A stretch of 57,895 nt of DNA from Fictibacillus fluitans (GCF_030418125.1 NZ_JAUHTR010000021.1:1-57895), one strand, 5' to 3'; counted from the first letter of the stretch, positions 44,027 to 53,209 are shown. Numbers and translations: made by a program. The notes: generated by a model not told the origin, from the letters alone.

Positions 44027-45598
44027 TTACAGATTTATTTTGGTTGCCGACACAACGTCCGGCAGTTCCTTGATCTTCAGGAAGATGTCCTGATTCAGCT
44101 CTTTGTCAAAGCTCAGCATCATGATGGCCTCGCCGCCTGCCATTTTTCGTCCCACCTGCATGGAGGCAATGTTAACCTCCAGATCGCCAAACAGCTTGCC
44201 GACTCTTCCGATGACTCCCGGACGATCGATATGTTCTATATAAACAAGATAGCCTTCGGGAATAAAATCTGTAGAATATCCGTTAATATTGACTACTCTC
44301 GGTCCGTAGCCACTGATAAAGGTAGCCTGAAGGCTGAAATTGTCATGTTCTCCTATAACACGGGCTTCCATCCAATTTTCATAGCCCTGAGCATCTGTGC
44401 TGTAGGTTTCCCCAAAGGTGAATCCTTGCTCTTTGGCAATCAGCGCCGCATTGATGTCGTTAACGATCCGGTCTACCCGGGGCTGTAAGAAGCCGGAAAG
44501 CAATCCTCTGGTTACGAGTCCGGTGTCATAGTCTGTTATGGAACCCGCAAAGGTGATTTTAATTTCTTTAATGGGGGAGGAAAAAGATTGGGACAGCAGC
44601 TGGCCAGACATCTTGGCGAGCTCATAAAAAGGATATATTTTTTGAAATTCTTCGTTTGAAACGGCAGGAAGATTCACGGCATTTTTAACCGGCTTCCCCT
44701 TAAAAAAGGAGGATACTTCATGAGCTACCTGTGATGCTACATTTAATTGGGCTTCAGTCGTTGATGCGGCAATATGGGGAGTGGCAATGACATTGTCCAG
44801 CTGAACGAGCCGGTTTTCAACCGCTGGCTCAGTCTCAAACACATCAAGGGCACAGCCGGCTACATGCCCGCTGGTTAAGAAGGTGTATAGAGCCTCTTCG
44901 TCCAGAATACCGCCTCTGGCACAGTTGATGAGATAAACTCCCTTTTTTGTTTTTGAAAGATTGTCTGCATTGATCAATTTTTTCGTGTCCTTTGTAAGGG
45001 GAGTGTGTACGGTGATAATATCGCTCGTCACAAGCAGCTCATCAAGAGGTAAAGAAATGACCTGAAGGGTTTTAGCTCTGTCGTTGGTCAGAAATGGATC
45101 ATAGACTTGCACCTTGGCACCGAATACTCTTGCCCGTTTGGCCAATTCTGTGCCAATTCTGCCCATGCCGACAATGCCAAGCGATTTTCCCGAAAGTTCA
45201 GTTCCTTTGAAACTCGGACGGCTCCATTTTCCTTCTTTAATGGATTGGTTAGCCTGGGGAATCTTTCGTAAAAGGGCCATGATCATGGCAAATGTATGCT
45301 CCGCTGTAGAAATGGTATTGCCGTCCGGAGCATTGATCACCAGTATTCCTCTCTGTGTGGCTGCCTTGATATCAATGTTATCCACCCCTACACCAGCGCG
45401 GGCAATAATTTTCAGGTTGGAAAAACGGGACAGCAGCTCTTTTGTTATCGTGGTGGCACTGCGTACAATCAAACCATCAATCAGTTCTGGTTGGGTGATT
45501 TCGTCAATATGTCCGTATAAAACGGAAACACCGGGCTCGTTCTCAAGTTCTGCCATTCCTTCCTTTGCAATCGAATCCGTCGCCAGCACAGTATACAT
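44027..45598 (-). CDS. serA: D-3-phosphoglycerate dehydrogenase
   Basis: 523 residues, the long form. First step of serine synthesis. NAD-binding GMGRIGTELAKRARVFG at about 145-161, catalytic Arg/Glu/His regions (NCARGGILDE; TPHIAAST), an intervening allosteric substrate-binding domain and a C-terminal ACT domain (IEHIDRPGVIGRVGKLFGD) for serine feedback. ATG 45598 has GGGAGTGA upstream and gives the family N-terminus; the longer frame is not supported. Confidence 0.94.
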   Translation of the reverse strand: MYTVLATDSIAKEGMAELENEPGVSVLYGHIDEITQPELIDGLIVRSATTITKELLSRFSNLKIIARAGVGVDNIDIKAATQRGILVINAPDGNTISTAEHTFAMIMALLRKIPQANQSIKEGKWSRPSFKGTELSGKSLGIVGMGRIGTELAKRARVFGAKVQVYDPFLTNDRAKTLQVISLPLDELLVTSDIITVHTPLTKDTKKLINADNLSKTKKGVYLINCARGGILDEEALYTFLTSGHVAGCALDVFETEPAVENRLVQLDNVIATPHIAASTTEAQLNVASQVAHEVSSFFKGKPVKNAVNLPAVSNEEFQKIYPFYELAKMSGQLLSQSFSSPIKEIKITFAGSITDYDTGLVTRGLLSGFLQPRVDRIVNDINAALIAKEQGFTFGETYSTDAQGYENWMEARVIGEHDNFSLQATFISGYGPRVVNINGYSTDFIPEGYLVYIEHIDRPGVIGRVGKLFGDLEVNIASMQVGRKMAGGEAIMMLSFDKELNQDIFLKIKELPDVVSATKINL

Positions 45599-45747
45599 GG
45601 AATCACTCCCGCTCAAGAATAGTAATTGCAGAATATTTATATAATACTGATAACTTATCACAGGATTTTTTCGCTTACAAACGAAATTTGAGACCTTAGG
45701 AGTTTAATGGAATTGACAGACCGGATTATAATGTTTTTAAATGAATA

Positions 45748-45778
45748 TAAAAAGCCCTTCCGAAAATGAAGGGCTTGA
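45748..45778 (-). terminator. fer terminator
   Basis: On the minus strand, AAGCCCTTC pairs with GAAGGGCTT and is followed by TTTTTATATT. Confidence 0.83.
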
Positions 45779-45789
45779 TCCGTCCGATA

Positions 45790-46050
<261 letters not shown>

Positions 46051-46280
46051 CTAATCATGGTAAAACGATACAATATATTACGTATACATGCAAATTGTTA
46101 TACTTCAATATATGTGTGCTATACATATTGTAAGTTATTCTCTACCACTATTTCAATAGAAAAAATGATCGTTTATGCAAACACTCTGCCAATACTCCCG
46201 TTTTCCGTTTAAATTTTCCAATCTGTCAACGGCTTATTGGTCAGCTTTTTCATGTAAACTATAAGCGTGGTGATAAATTA

Positions 46281-47348
46281 ATGAATATGACAGAAGGACT
46301 TCTTCTATACTTTATAAAAAAATTCAATGGCGAGCGAAGCCTTTCCGGTTTCCTGCATATGCTTAACGGAAAAAAGACATCCCAAACCCTCTCAGATGGA
46401 CATTTATTCAACGTTTCTTCTTTTTTTGGAATATTGCCGGGTCTTCACAGGGATGAAGCGGAACAAACCGCGGCAGAGCTGTTGAAAGGAGGAATGATAT
46501 GCCTGGAGAAGGACCGCTATACAGTAACGGAAAAAGGGGAAAAGAAATTAGAAGATTTCTTTGATTCTCATTCTTACCTTTATGCATTTGACGGAATGCG
46601 GTATAAACCGGCTGAGCAGCCTTTTTATCAAATGCTCTCTCTTTACATACAATCCCTGTCACATGCAATCAGGAATGATTATACATTTTTTCCTGTTTCG
46701 CAGGATCCGGCTGTTCTTCATTCGGTAAAAACGCGGTTTCCAAAGGGGGAGGAGAGGCAGAGAGAAGCGGATCAGCTGTACCGGGAAATGTTTGCCCTTC
46801 TTTGTGAAAGGACGGATATTGATGCGGAGGTCTTTGTCCTCAGGCTGAGCAGGCATAACCGGACAGGCTTAACGAACAAACAAGTTGCACAGGTTTTAAA
46901 TATCCCGGAAGTGGAAGTGCAGCTTCGTTTTCGTTCAATGCTTCACTTTTTTCTGAAAAAAGCTAAAGAAGAGAATGGGGATTACAGGGTGCTGAACAAA
47001 TTGGCTGCCGGCCTGGATTTGGACAAGCCTTTGACCCTTTCCGCACAAAAAACATGGCATCTTTTAAATGAAGGAAAAAGCATGGACCAAATCATCCATA
47101 TTCGCAGGATGAAAAAAAGTACAATCGAAGATCATCTCGTTGAAATCGCCATCCATTATGAGCGTTTTTCGATTGATCCCTATGTAACCATGGAAGAACA
47201 GCACAGGATTTTAAATGCTTATACCGTTCTTCAGACAAAAAAGCTGAAAGTCATTAAAGATAAATTGGAAGATATATCGTATTTTAAAATCAGGCTCGTA
47301 CTTGGAAAGGCTGGTGACGTTCTTGGAACTGCAAACCCTGTTATATGA
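46281..47348 (+). CDS. ypbB: Helix-turn-helix protein YpbB
   Basis: 355 residues, soluble. C-terminal helix-turn-helix of the kind seen at RecQ/Helicase C-termini (TWHLLNEGKSMDQIIHIRRM...STIEDHLVEIAIHY, about 255-300). The N-terminal half is of unknown fold. Conserved in Bacillaceae directly before recS and overlapping it, so YpbB probably acts with the helicase. ATG 46281 has a weak ribosome site; ATG 46287 is an alternative. Confidence 0.83.
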   Translation: MNMTEGLLLYFIKKFNGERSLSGFLHMLNGKKTSQTLSDGHLFNVSSFFGILPGLHRDEAEQTAAELLKGGMICLEKDRYTVTEKGEKKLEDFFDSHSYLYAFDGMRYKPAEQPFYQMLSLYIQSLSHAIRNDYTFFPVSQDPAVLHSVKTRFPKGEERQREADQLYREMFALLCERTDIDAEVFVLRLSRHNRTGLTNKQVAQVLNIPEVEVQLRFRSMLHFFLKKAKEENGDYRVLNKLAAGLDLDKPLTLSAQKTWHLLNEGKSMDQIIHIRRMKKSTIEDHLVEIAIHYERFSIDPYVTMEEQHRILNAYTVLQTKKLKVIKDKLEDISYFKIRLVLGKAGDVLGTANPVI

Positions 47349-48882
47349 ACGATTCGGATATCGGGAATTTCGTGCCGGCCAGCGTGAAGTCATAGAGGAT
47401 ATCTTTTGCAAAAATGACGTGCTGGCCATGATGCCGACTGGAACAGGAAAATCCCTGTGCTACCAGCTTCCCGGATATGTTCTATCAGGAGCAGTGCTCA
47501 TTGTATCGCCCTTATTGTCCCTTATGGAAGATCAGGTGGAACAATTGAAGCGGTCGGGAGAGAAAAGAGCGGTAGCCCTTAACAGCTTTATGGATTTTCA
47601 AGAAAAAAGAAGGGTTATGAAGCGCCTATCCTATTACAAATTTATTTATGTATCACCAGAAATTCTGCAAAATGATTATATGATCCGGGAATTAAAAAAA
47701 CTATCGATCTCTCTTTTTGTGGTTGACGAAGCGCATTGCATTTCCCAATGGGGCCATGAGTTTCGCACCAGCTATCTTAAACTTTCTTCCATACGCTCAC
47801 AACTTGGACAGCCACCCTGTCTGGCATTGACCGCAACGGCTACACCCGAAGTCAGGAAGGATATTTGTGATAAACTTGGAATTCCTACATGCACAGAGCA
47901 TGTGTACAGTGTTGACCGGCCCAATATTGCACTCGTGACCGAACAGCATCAGGTTCATATTGACAAGCTGAACCGGGTATTGGAACTTGCTTCTTCGCTC
48001 GAAGGACCGGGAATCATATATGCCTCAACACGATCTTGGACAGAACAACTCTCAGAAATGCTTCGCCAGCATGGGAAGAACAGGGTGGCTGCTTATCACG
48101 GAGGACTGGAAAATGAAGACAGGCTGTTGATTCAAAAACAGTTTTTAAATGATGAGCTTGATGTGATTTGCTGCACGAACGCCTTTGGAATGGGCATTAA
48201 TAAGCCAAATATACGCTATGTTATTCATTTTCACCTACCATCCAATATTGAATCATATGTCCAGGAAATCGGACGGGCCGGCAGGGATGGGAGGCAAAGC
48301 CTTGCCGTGCTTTTGTACAGCAGCGGGGATGCGGATTTGCCGGAAATGTTCATTGATCATGAATATCCAAATGAAGCTCAAGTCATTCATTGTGCTTCGC
48401 TGCCAGCCAATGATCTTCAAGGCTTTATGGAAATGCTCGATCGAATGGAGATGGGGGAAAGCGCGAGAAGATTCCTGTTTTACCAATTTGAAAAGGAAGG
48501 CTACTTTTCAAATGAGGGATATCCCTTACCGAAGGACGCAAGGGAGCGCATTTTGTCAAAAATACAGCAGAGAAAAGCCCACAAACGCAAAAAACTGAGC
48601 GAAATGGTAGAATGGACGAAGGGCGATTTTTGCAAACGGAAAAAAATCGGAGATATTTTTTGTGAAACCAGCCAGAGCATCGAATGGAACTGCTGCAGTT
48701 TTTGCAAATTGGACCTCGGTCTTTTTTACAGGAAAGAAGAAAAGGAACGCTTTTTTGATGAACCTGTGAGCTGGCAAAAGGAGCTTCGATATATTTTTAA
48801 TCAGGAAAGTGATGATGTTCATGAAAAAGTGGGATCAATCAGCGCTGATCCGGCAAATGAGCGACAAGGAGCTTCGAATTAA
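47323..48882 (+). CDS. recS: RecQ-like ATP-dependent DNA helicase RecS
   Basis: 519 residues. Superfamily 2 helicase: Q/motif 0 (FGYREFRAGQREVIEDI), Walker A MMPTGTGKSLCYQ, DEAH box VVDEAHCISQWGHEF, motif III LTATATPEV, motif VI QEIGRAGRDGR. A zinc-binding cluster (CKRKK...CNCCSFCK-like cysteines near 445-475) is present, but the HRDC domain of full RecQ is absent. TTG 47323 is preferred, with GGTGA six bases upstream, and overlaps ypbB by 26 bases; TTG 47302 and GTG 47314 are alternatives. Confidence 0.88.
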   Translation: MELQTLLYERFGYREFRAGQREVIEDIFCKNDVLAMMPTGTGKSLCYQLPGYVLSGAVLIVSPLLSLMEDQVEQLKRSGEKRAVALNSFMDFQEKRRVMKRLSYYKFIYVSPEILQNDYMIRELKKLSISLFVVDEAHCISQWGHEFRTSYLKLSSIRSQLGQPPCLALTATATPEVRKDICDKLGIPTCTEHVYSVDRPNIALVTEQHQVHIDKLNRVLELASSLEGPGIIYASTRSWTEQLSEMLRQHGKNRVAAYHGGLENEDRLLIQKQFLNDELDVICCTNAFGMGINKPNIRYVIHFHLPSNIESYVQEIGRAGRDGRQSLAVLLYSSGDADLPEMFIDHEYPNEAQVIHCASLPANDLQGFMEMLDRMEMGESARRFLFYQFEKEGYFSNEGYPLPKDARERILSKIQQRKAHKRKKLSEMVEWTKGDFCKRKKIGDIFCETSQSIEWNCCSFCKLDLGLFYRKEEKERFFDEPVSWQKELRYIFNQESDDVHEKVGSISADPANERQGASN

Positions 48883-49441
48883 TATTTATGTGTCCCAGGG
48901 TGTTTTTCTGGCTGCGGGGACATTGATTATGCTGTTTAGCGGTTTTCATCTGGATCGGTTCAGGTGGGACGTGTTTCCTATTTTTGTGCTGGGTATCGGG
49001 ACGGCTGTTGCAGTGGTGCTGGTGAATCTGCTCCTTCACTTGTTTTTGCCTGAAAGAATGCTGGATGATGGCGGCATCAATAAACGGATTTTCAGGAGGG
49101 TCCCCGTTTGGCATATTGCCATTTTGACGGCTGTGATTTCGTTTTCCGAAGAATGGCTCTTCCGCGGTGCCATCCAGCCTCTGGTGGGTTTGAGCCTGAC
49201 CAGTTTACTATTTGCCGTACTCCATGTACGATATATAAAAAAGCCGGTTTTGTTCATAGCAGCGGTTCTACTGAGTTTTCTTCTGGGATATTTATATGAG
49301 AAAACCAATAATTTAATCGTACCAATGGCTGCTCATTTTTTTATTGATTTCCTGCTGGGACTGCTTATCTCAAAAGGCTGGCTGATTGTCCGTGATGACC
49401 GGGCAGAAAACGGAGGTGGTTTTTTTGAAGAACATGAGTGA
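48815..49441 (+). CDS. ypbD: CPBP intramembrane metalloprotease YpbD
   Basis: 208 residues. CAAX protease and bacteriocin-processing (CPBP/Abi) family with six or so helices. Catalytic motifs in membrane segments: SEEWLFRGAIQP (EExxxR), LLFAVLHVRY (FxxxH) and HFFIDFLLG (HxxxD). ATG 48815 is best spaced from AGGAAAG; ATG 48812 and 48821 are possible. Overlaps recS by 68 bases. Confidence 0.85.
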   Translation: MFMKKWDQSALIRQMSDKELRINIYVSQGVFLAAGTLIMLFSGFHLDRFRWDVFPIFVLGIGTAVAVVLVNLLLHLFLPERMLDDGGINKRIFRRVPVWHIAILTAVISFSEEWLFRGAIQPLVGLSLTSLLFAVLHVRYIKKPVLFIAAVLLSFLLGYLYEKTNNLIVPMAAHFFIDFLLGLLISKGWLIVRDDRAENGGGFFEEHE

Positions 49442-49724
49442 GGACACTGGACTGATCCAGGATCGTCCACTGCCTTCGAGAAAAGAATTTCATCAAAGAA
49501 AAGTACAGCAAGCGCAACAATTGGACAAACAAGACGGGGAACAAATTCCCCAACCTTCATCATCCAAAAAGGAAAAACGGCTTCCGCTTACCCAGAGCCT
49601 GCTTCTCGCATTTATGCTGCTTGTTGTTTTTATACTTACTTTTAATCTTTGGTTTCCGAAAGTGATGAATCCGATCAATGGAAAAGATGATATCCAAAAG
49701 GTGCAAATCGAATCGCATAATTAA
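49425..49724 (+). CDS. Small membrane protein in the ypbE position, no LysM
   Basis: 99 residues from TTG 49425, with GGAGGTGG five bases upstream and a 17-base overlap with ypbD. A polar, charged N-terminus (about 1-62, rich in Gln, Lys and Ser) leads to one transmembrane helix (about 66-84) and a short outer tail. In B. subtilis the gene here is ypbE, about 240 residues with a C-terminal LysM domain after a similar tail-membrane layout. This protein stops where the outer domain would begin. It may be a shortened YpbE or an unrelated protein. Confidence 0.65.
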   Translation: MKNMSEDTGLIQDRPLPSRKEFHQRKVQQAQQLDKQDGEQIPQPSSSKKEKRLPLTQSLLLAFMLLVVFILTFNLWFPKVMNPINGKDDIQKVQIESHN

Positions 49725-49754
49725 GCTGACGGCAAAGCTGCCGTCAGCTTTTTT
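49723..49754 (+). terminator. Terminator of the ypbB-recS-ypbD unit
   Basis: GCTGACGGCA pairs perfectly with TGCCGTCAGC over a four-base loop, followed by six T. Confidence 0.9.
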
Positions 49755-49829
49755 CATGGGCAAAAACAAAAAGCCCATTCGGAATGATTTAAATAGAGGA
49801 AGCATAATTTGAAGCAGGAGGGGGCTTAT

Positions 49830-50282
49830 ATGAATGCATTGAATTATTGGAAGGTTGAGCCTTATATCTCAGACATTTGCAAAGTGGTTCTCCAAACGCT
49901 GATTGAAAAAAAGGAACGGAAAGACCAGCTTGACAAGCAAATGAAACGGTGGGCCTTTTACAGTTCGCTCATGGGATGCTTAAGTTTGATCTATTTGTAT
50001 GGATTTAAGTGGAATGAGGCAGGAAGTTTGCGGGCAGCAGTGGCGTCCCTGGCAGGTGACCAAATGATTTGGTTTATTTTTGTATACTTTTTGCTCGCCG
50101 GGGTTCAATGGAAACGGATAAAAAAGAAATGCGCAAAAGCGGATGAAGAATTTGAAAGCATACGGAAAGAGATCGTAGAGCGTGGCGACGATTTATGGCC
50201 AAGGCCTGACATGTGGAATAACAGGCACCAGGTCATGGAGTTTATAAAATCAGAATATAACATCAACCTGTATTACAAGTGA
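49830..50282 (+). CDS. ypbF: DUF2663 membrane protein YpbF
   Basis: 150 residues. Two hydrophobic helices (about 39-58 and 70-90) between charged cytoplasmic ends, matching YpbF (DUF2663). The C-terminal WPRPDMWNNRHQVMEFIKSE is a recognisable end. AGGAGGGGG precedes ATG 49830. Function unknown. Confidence 0.82.
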   Translation: MNALNYWKVEPYISDICKVVLQTLIEKKERKDQLDKQMKRWAFYSSLMGCLSLIYLYGFKWNEAGSLRAAVASLAGDQMIWFIFVYFLLAGVQWKRIKKKCAKADEEFESIRKEIVERGDDLWPRPDMWNNRHQVMEFIKSEYNINLYYK

Positions 50283-50286
50283 CAGA

Positions 50287-50505
50287 TCAGACCGCACAAG
50301 GGCAGCCAAAGAAAAAGTGATCGGCAATCGCATGTTTTTCCGAATTGATAACGACAAAATGGTCATCCAATGTTTCAATCCGCCCGAAAGCAATGGTTTG
50401 ATGGGCAAGAGGGCAATACACTTCAACGGGAAGACCCAGTTTTTCATTATATTCAAGATCTTTATTTAACACGAGAGATTTTGTCTTGATTTTTAATAAA
50501 GTCAT
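50287..50505 (-). CDS. Hypothetical protein, 72 residues
   Basis: Not recognised. ATG 50505 has AGAGGAA upstream. The product is a soluble, beta-rich small protein (LKIKTKSLVLN, GLPVEVYCPLAH, FGRIETLDDHFVVIN), with cysteines at the end (GCPCAV) and in CPLAH. The pattern of short strands and a late glycine-proline-cysteine tail recalls small barrel proteins, but this is impression only. It is convergent with ypbF, five bases away, with no terminator visible between. Confidence 0.6.
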   Translation of the reverse strand: MTLLKIKTKSLVLNKDLEYNEKLGLPVEVYCPLAHQTIAFGRIETLDDHFVVINSEKHAIADHFFFGCPCAV

Positions 50506-50677
50506 GTTGTTCCTCTCCAATCTTTTTGAAATTTATCGGTTGTAGTTTTTATGATAAGACAATTTTACAGGATTTACAATAAGAGATTTTTAAATATTCT
50601 CATAATCTTAATTAAGACTGGCCTGCTTATGTAAATGTATAGACGTAAAACTTAACATGACGGGAGGTGAAAGAAGG

Positions 50678-51310
50678 ATGTTTGTGAAAAGCCATATGGT
50701 TCCATTGAGAAAAACACATTTTACCCATAAGAGTGCGTCCGCACGGGAAGCGCTGGAACTAATGGAAAAGCATGACCTCGATGGAATACCGGTTGTTGAG
50801 GATAAGCATTATCAGGGGATCATCACACGCCATATCATTCATGAGGCTTGCTTCTCGAGCCCTTTGTCCAAGGAGCAATTCTTGCTGAAAACAAGGGCCG
50901 GGGATATTTCAAGGTACAAAAACCAGGCGGTATCAGAGGATGAAATGTTTGAGCGGACGCTTCTTATGGTAAACGACATGCCGATTGTTGCGGTGGAGGA
51001 TAAACATAATGTGTTGCTTGGAATCATTACAAGGTATGAGGTACTTGACCAATTTCAAAGCGCATTTGGCATGAAAATGCCAGGGGTGCGGATCGCGTTT
51101 GCCTCTTTGGAAGCTGAAGGGAGAATTGCGAGGCTGTCAGAGATTACAAAACAATTTCATGAAAACATTATTTCATTAACAACTTTTGATGAGACAGATA
51201 AATTAGTCAGAAGGATGGTAATGAAGGTGGAAAAAACTCCCAACCTAGATAAATTTACGGAAAAGCTCAGCCAGTCCGGATTCAGGATTTTAAGCATACA
51301 TGAAGATTGA
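50678..51310 (+). CDS. CBS-pair protein with C-terminal ACT-like domain
   Basis: 210 residues. Two CBS motifs (about 1-58, DGIPVVEDKHYQGIITRHII; about 75-130, MPIVAVEDKHNVLLGIITR) form one Bateman module that normally binds adenine nucleotides. From about 138 the pattern RIAFASLEAEGRIARLSEIT...RMVMKVEK resembles an ACT ligand domain. No catalytic domain, so a sensor role is likely. ATG 50678 is five bases from an AGAAGG sequence and downstream of GGAGGTGA. Closed by a terminator-like hairpin. Confidence 0.75.
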   Translation: MFVKSHMVPLRKTHFTHKSASAREALELMEKHDLDGIPVVEDKHYQGIITRHIIHEACFSSPLSKEQFLLKTRAGDISRYKNQAVSEDEMFERTLLMVNDMPIVAVEDKHNVLLGIITRYEVLDQFQSAFGMKMPGVRIAFASLEAEGRIARLSEITKQFHENIISLTTFDETDKLVRRMVMKVEKTPNLDKFTEKLSQSGFRILSIHED

Positions 51311-51340
51311 GGCGGCCCCTAATTTAGGGCTGTCCTTTTT
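51311..51340 (+). terminator. Probable terminator after the CBS gene
   Basis: An imperfect hairpin, GGCGGCCC/GGGCTGTCC over CTAATTTAG, followed by five T. Confidence 0.5.
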
Positions 51341-51437
51341 AGCAATTTTCAGTTAAAATGTGTTTTACCAAACAACATCTTGGGGGAAAGAAGAATAACA
51401 ACTTCAGGATTAATTATTCAGTAAAATTTGGTTCCCC

Positions 51438-51481
51438 ACTGGTTCCTGAAATTTTACACCAGTAAATCTGTCCGCTATACT
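51438..51481 (+). promoter_or_regulatory. litR-like gene promoter and overlapping dyad
   Basis: TTTACA (51453-51458), 17 bases, TATACT (51476-51481): each hexamer is one mismatch from the sigma-A consensus. A perfect dyad ACTGGT-N14-ACCAGT (51438-51443 and 51458-51463) spans the -35 hexamer, where a repressor would occlude RNA polymerase. Confidence 0.58.
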
Positions 51482-51514
51482 AATAGGTATAATCAGCTAT
51501 TGGAGGATATAGAA

Positions 51515-52459
51515 ATGGCATCGCAGGAAGGAAAATACAATATTAAAGCCGTCTCTAAAATGCTTGGCATCCAGGCAGGAACACTTCGCGCCTGGGAACG
51601 GAGATACTCAATCATCGAGCCGAAGAGAAATGAAGCGGGGCACAGGCTTTATACGGATGAACATATCTATATTATCAAATGGCTTATGAATAAAATTAAA
51701 CATGGTTTCACAATAAGCCAGGCAGTCGACCTGCTTGAACACCATGATAATAAAATATCCCAGATTATTGTGGAAAGCAGTGGCCAAACGGATGTGGCGA
51801 TGCAGTTGTCGGACGAGCTTCTTTCCGCTCTTATGTCGTTTGATGAGCGCAAAGCCAAAGAAGTGATGGACAGGGCCTTCAGCCTTTTTACCATTGAAAA
51901 AGTGACCATTGATATTCTGGGTTCTTTGCTTGTTAAGGTAGGAGATATGTGGGAAAGCAAAAGAATAACAGTCGCCCATGAGCACTACGCCTCCAGCTTT
52001 TTAAAAGCGAAGATTGGCAATATCCTGTTTCATCTTCCTGTGGACAGCTATCTTCCCAAGGTTATAGCAGTATGCGGACTGAAAGAAACCCACGAGCTGG
52101 GACTTTTAATTTTTACACTTTACCTGCGTCAAAAAGGATTTGAGGTAATTTACCTTGGTGAAGGAATCCCTCCTGAGGATCTGGATGTTGTTATCAGAGA
52201 GATTGATCCTAAATTGCTATTTGTTTCCTGTACTGTGGGAGAGCACTTGCCATTAACGATTGAATGGCTTAAACAGGCAGAACACAACCATCCCTCCCTC
52301 CAAATCGGCTTGGGCGGCTTGGGACTTGAATATTTATCCAATGATATAAAAACCAAAATTAAAGACATTATAATAGGGAAGACAAAAACCGAATGGGATC
52401 AATGGATTCACCAAAAATTGAAAGAAGAAAAACGACCGCCTCTTTGGTCACAGAAGTGA
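51515..52459 (+). CDS. CarH/LitR-type B12-dependent photoreceptor regulator
   Basis: 314 residues. MerR-type DNA-binding domain at about 8-75 (KAVSKMLGIQAGTLRAWERR, then a GHRLYTDEHI wing). A helical cap domain (about 90-165) carries Trp146-x9-Glu156-His157 (WESKRITVAHEH), the light-sensing Wx9EH motif of CarH. A Rossmann cobalamin-binding domain follows with ExHxxG (ETHELG, His193 as cobalt ligand), then GLGGLGLEY. Together these match light-sensing AdoB12 repressors that release DNA when light breaks the Co-C bond; LitR regulates carotenoid genes in Priestia (Bacillus) megaterium. ATG 51515 has GGAGG eight bases upstream. It has its own promoter and is not adjacent to carotenoid genes here. 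Confidence 0.85.
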   Translation: MASQEGKYNIKAVSKMLGIQAGTLRAWERRYSIIEPKRNEAGHRLYTDEHIYIIKWLMNKIKHGFTISQAVDLLEHHDNKISQIIVESSGQTDVAMQLSDELLSALMSFDERKAKEVMDRAFSLFTIEKVTIDILGSLLVKVGDMWESKRITVAHEHYASSFLKAKIGNILFHLPVDSYLPKVIAVCGLKETHELGLLIFTLYLRQKGFEVIYLGEGIPPEDLDVVIREIDPKLLFVSCTVGEHLPLTIEWLKQAEHNHPSLQIGLGGLGLEYLSNDIKTKIKDIIIGKTKTEWDQWIHQKLKEEKRPPLWSQK

Positions 52460-52541
52460 AAGGATCATTAATCACCAACTGCCTTCTCACTCATATAGTG
52501 TTAGTAAAGAGATGCGGAATCGAATGTAAGGGGGACCAGAA

Positions 52542-53132
52542 ATGCGGGTAGAGCGATTAACTTATAACAAGATCAAGATCTTCCTAACGTTTGATGATTT
52601 AAAAGAGCGTGGAATATCCAAGGATGAGATTTGGCAGGATATTCCTAAAGTTCACCAACTATTCAGAGACATGATGACCGAAGCAGACGATGAAGTAGGG
52701 TTTAAAGCAGACGGACCGATCGCTGTTGAAGTTTTTGCTTTACCGGCGCAAGGAATGGTGGTCATTGTGACAAAAGGGCACAACGAGTATGAACTTGAAG
52801 ATGAATACGATGATGACTATATTGAAATGCAGGTTACTCTCGATGAGAGTGATGAAATCTTCTATGAGTTTTCGTCCTTCGAAGATGTAATTGCACTTGC
52901 AAAACGCCTGGAGCCTTTGAACCTTGATGGAGGCGTTCTCTACTCGTTTGAAGATTGCTTTTATTTGAAATTTGAAGAACATGATTTGACAGAAATTGAA
53001 TTGGATACTTTGATTGCGCTGTTGGCGGAATTTGGAAATTCATCGACGATAACAAGCTACAGGGTAATTGAATACGGAAAAGCACTGATGGACAGTCATG
53101 CGATTTCGCAAATTAATAAGTACTTCAATTAA
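52542..53132 (+). CDS. ypbH: MecA paralogue YpbH (adaptor protein)
   Basis: 196 residues. MecA-family ClpC adaptor. N-terminal target-binding region (MRVERLTYNKIKIFLTFDDL), acidic linker (ELEDEYDDDY), and C-terminal ClpC-binding domain ending MDSHAISQINKYFN. Length and N-terminus match B. subtilis YpbH rather than MecA (about 218). Likely adds substrates to ClpCP; its role in competence or sporulation is inferred. GGGGGACC precedes ATG 52542. Confidence 0.85.
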   Translation: MRVERLTYNKIKIFLTFDDLKERGISKDEIWQDIPKVHQLFRDMMTEADDEVGFKADGPIAVEVFALPAQGMVVIVTKGHNEYELEDEYDDDYIEMQVTLDESDEIFYEFSSFEDVIALAKRLEPLNLDGGVLYSFEDCFYLKFEEHDLTEIELDTLIALLAEFGNSSTITSYRVIEYGKALMDSHAISQINKYFN

Positions 53133-53158
53133 GCTCCCGTCCATGCGGGAGTTTTTTT
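53133..53158 (+). terminator. ypbH terminator
   Basis: CTCCCG pairs with CGGGAG over a six-base loop, followed by seven T. Confidence 0.85.
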
Positions 53159-53181
53159 AGTTCAAAAGGCGGTGTATGCTG

Positions 53182-53209
53182 TTACAACAAGCGCTAAACG
53201 TGGTATGAT
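53182..53209 (+). promoter_or_regulatory. ddl promoter
   Basis: TTACAA (53182-53187), 16 bases, TATGAT (53204-53209), with TGG immediately before the -10 (extended -10, TGGTATGAT). About 90 bases upstream of the ddl start. Confidence 0.5.
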
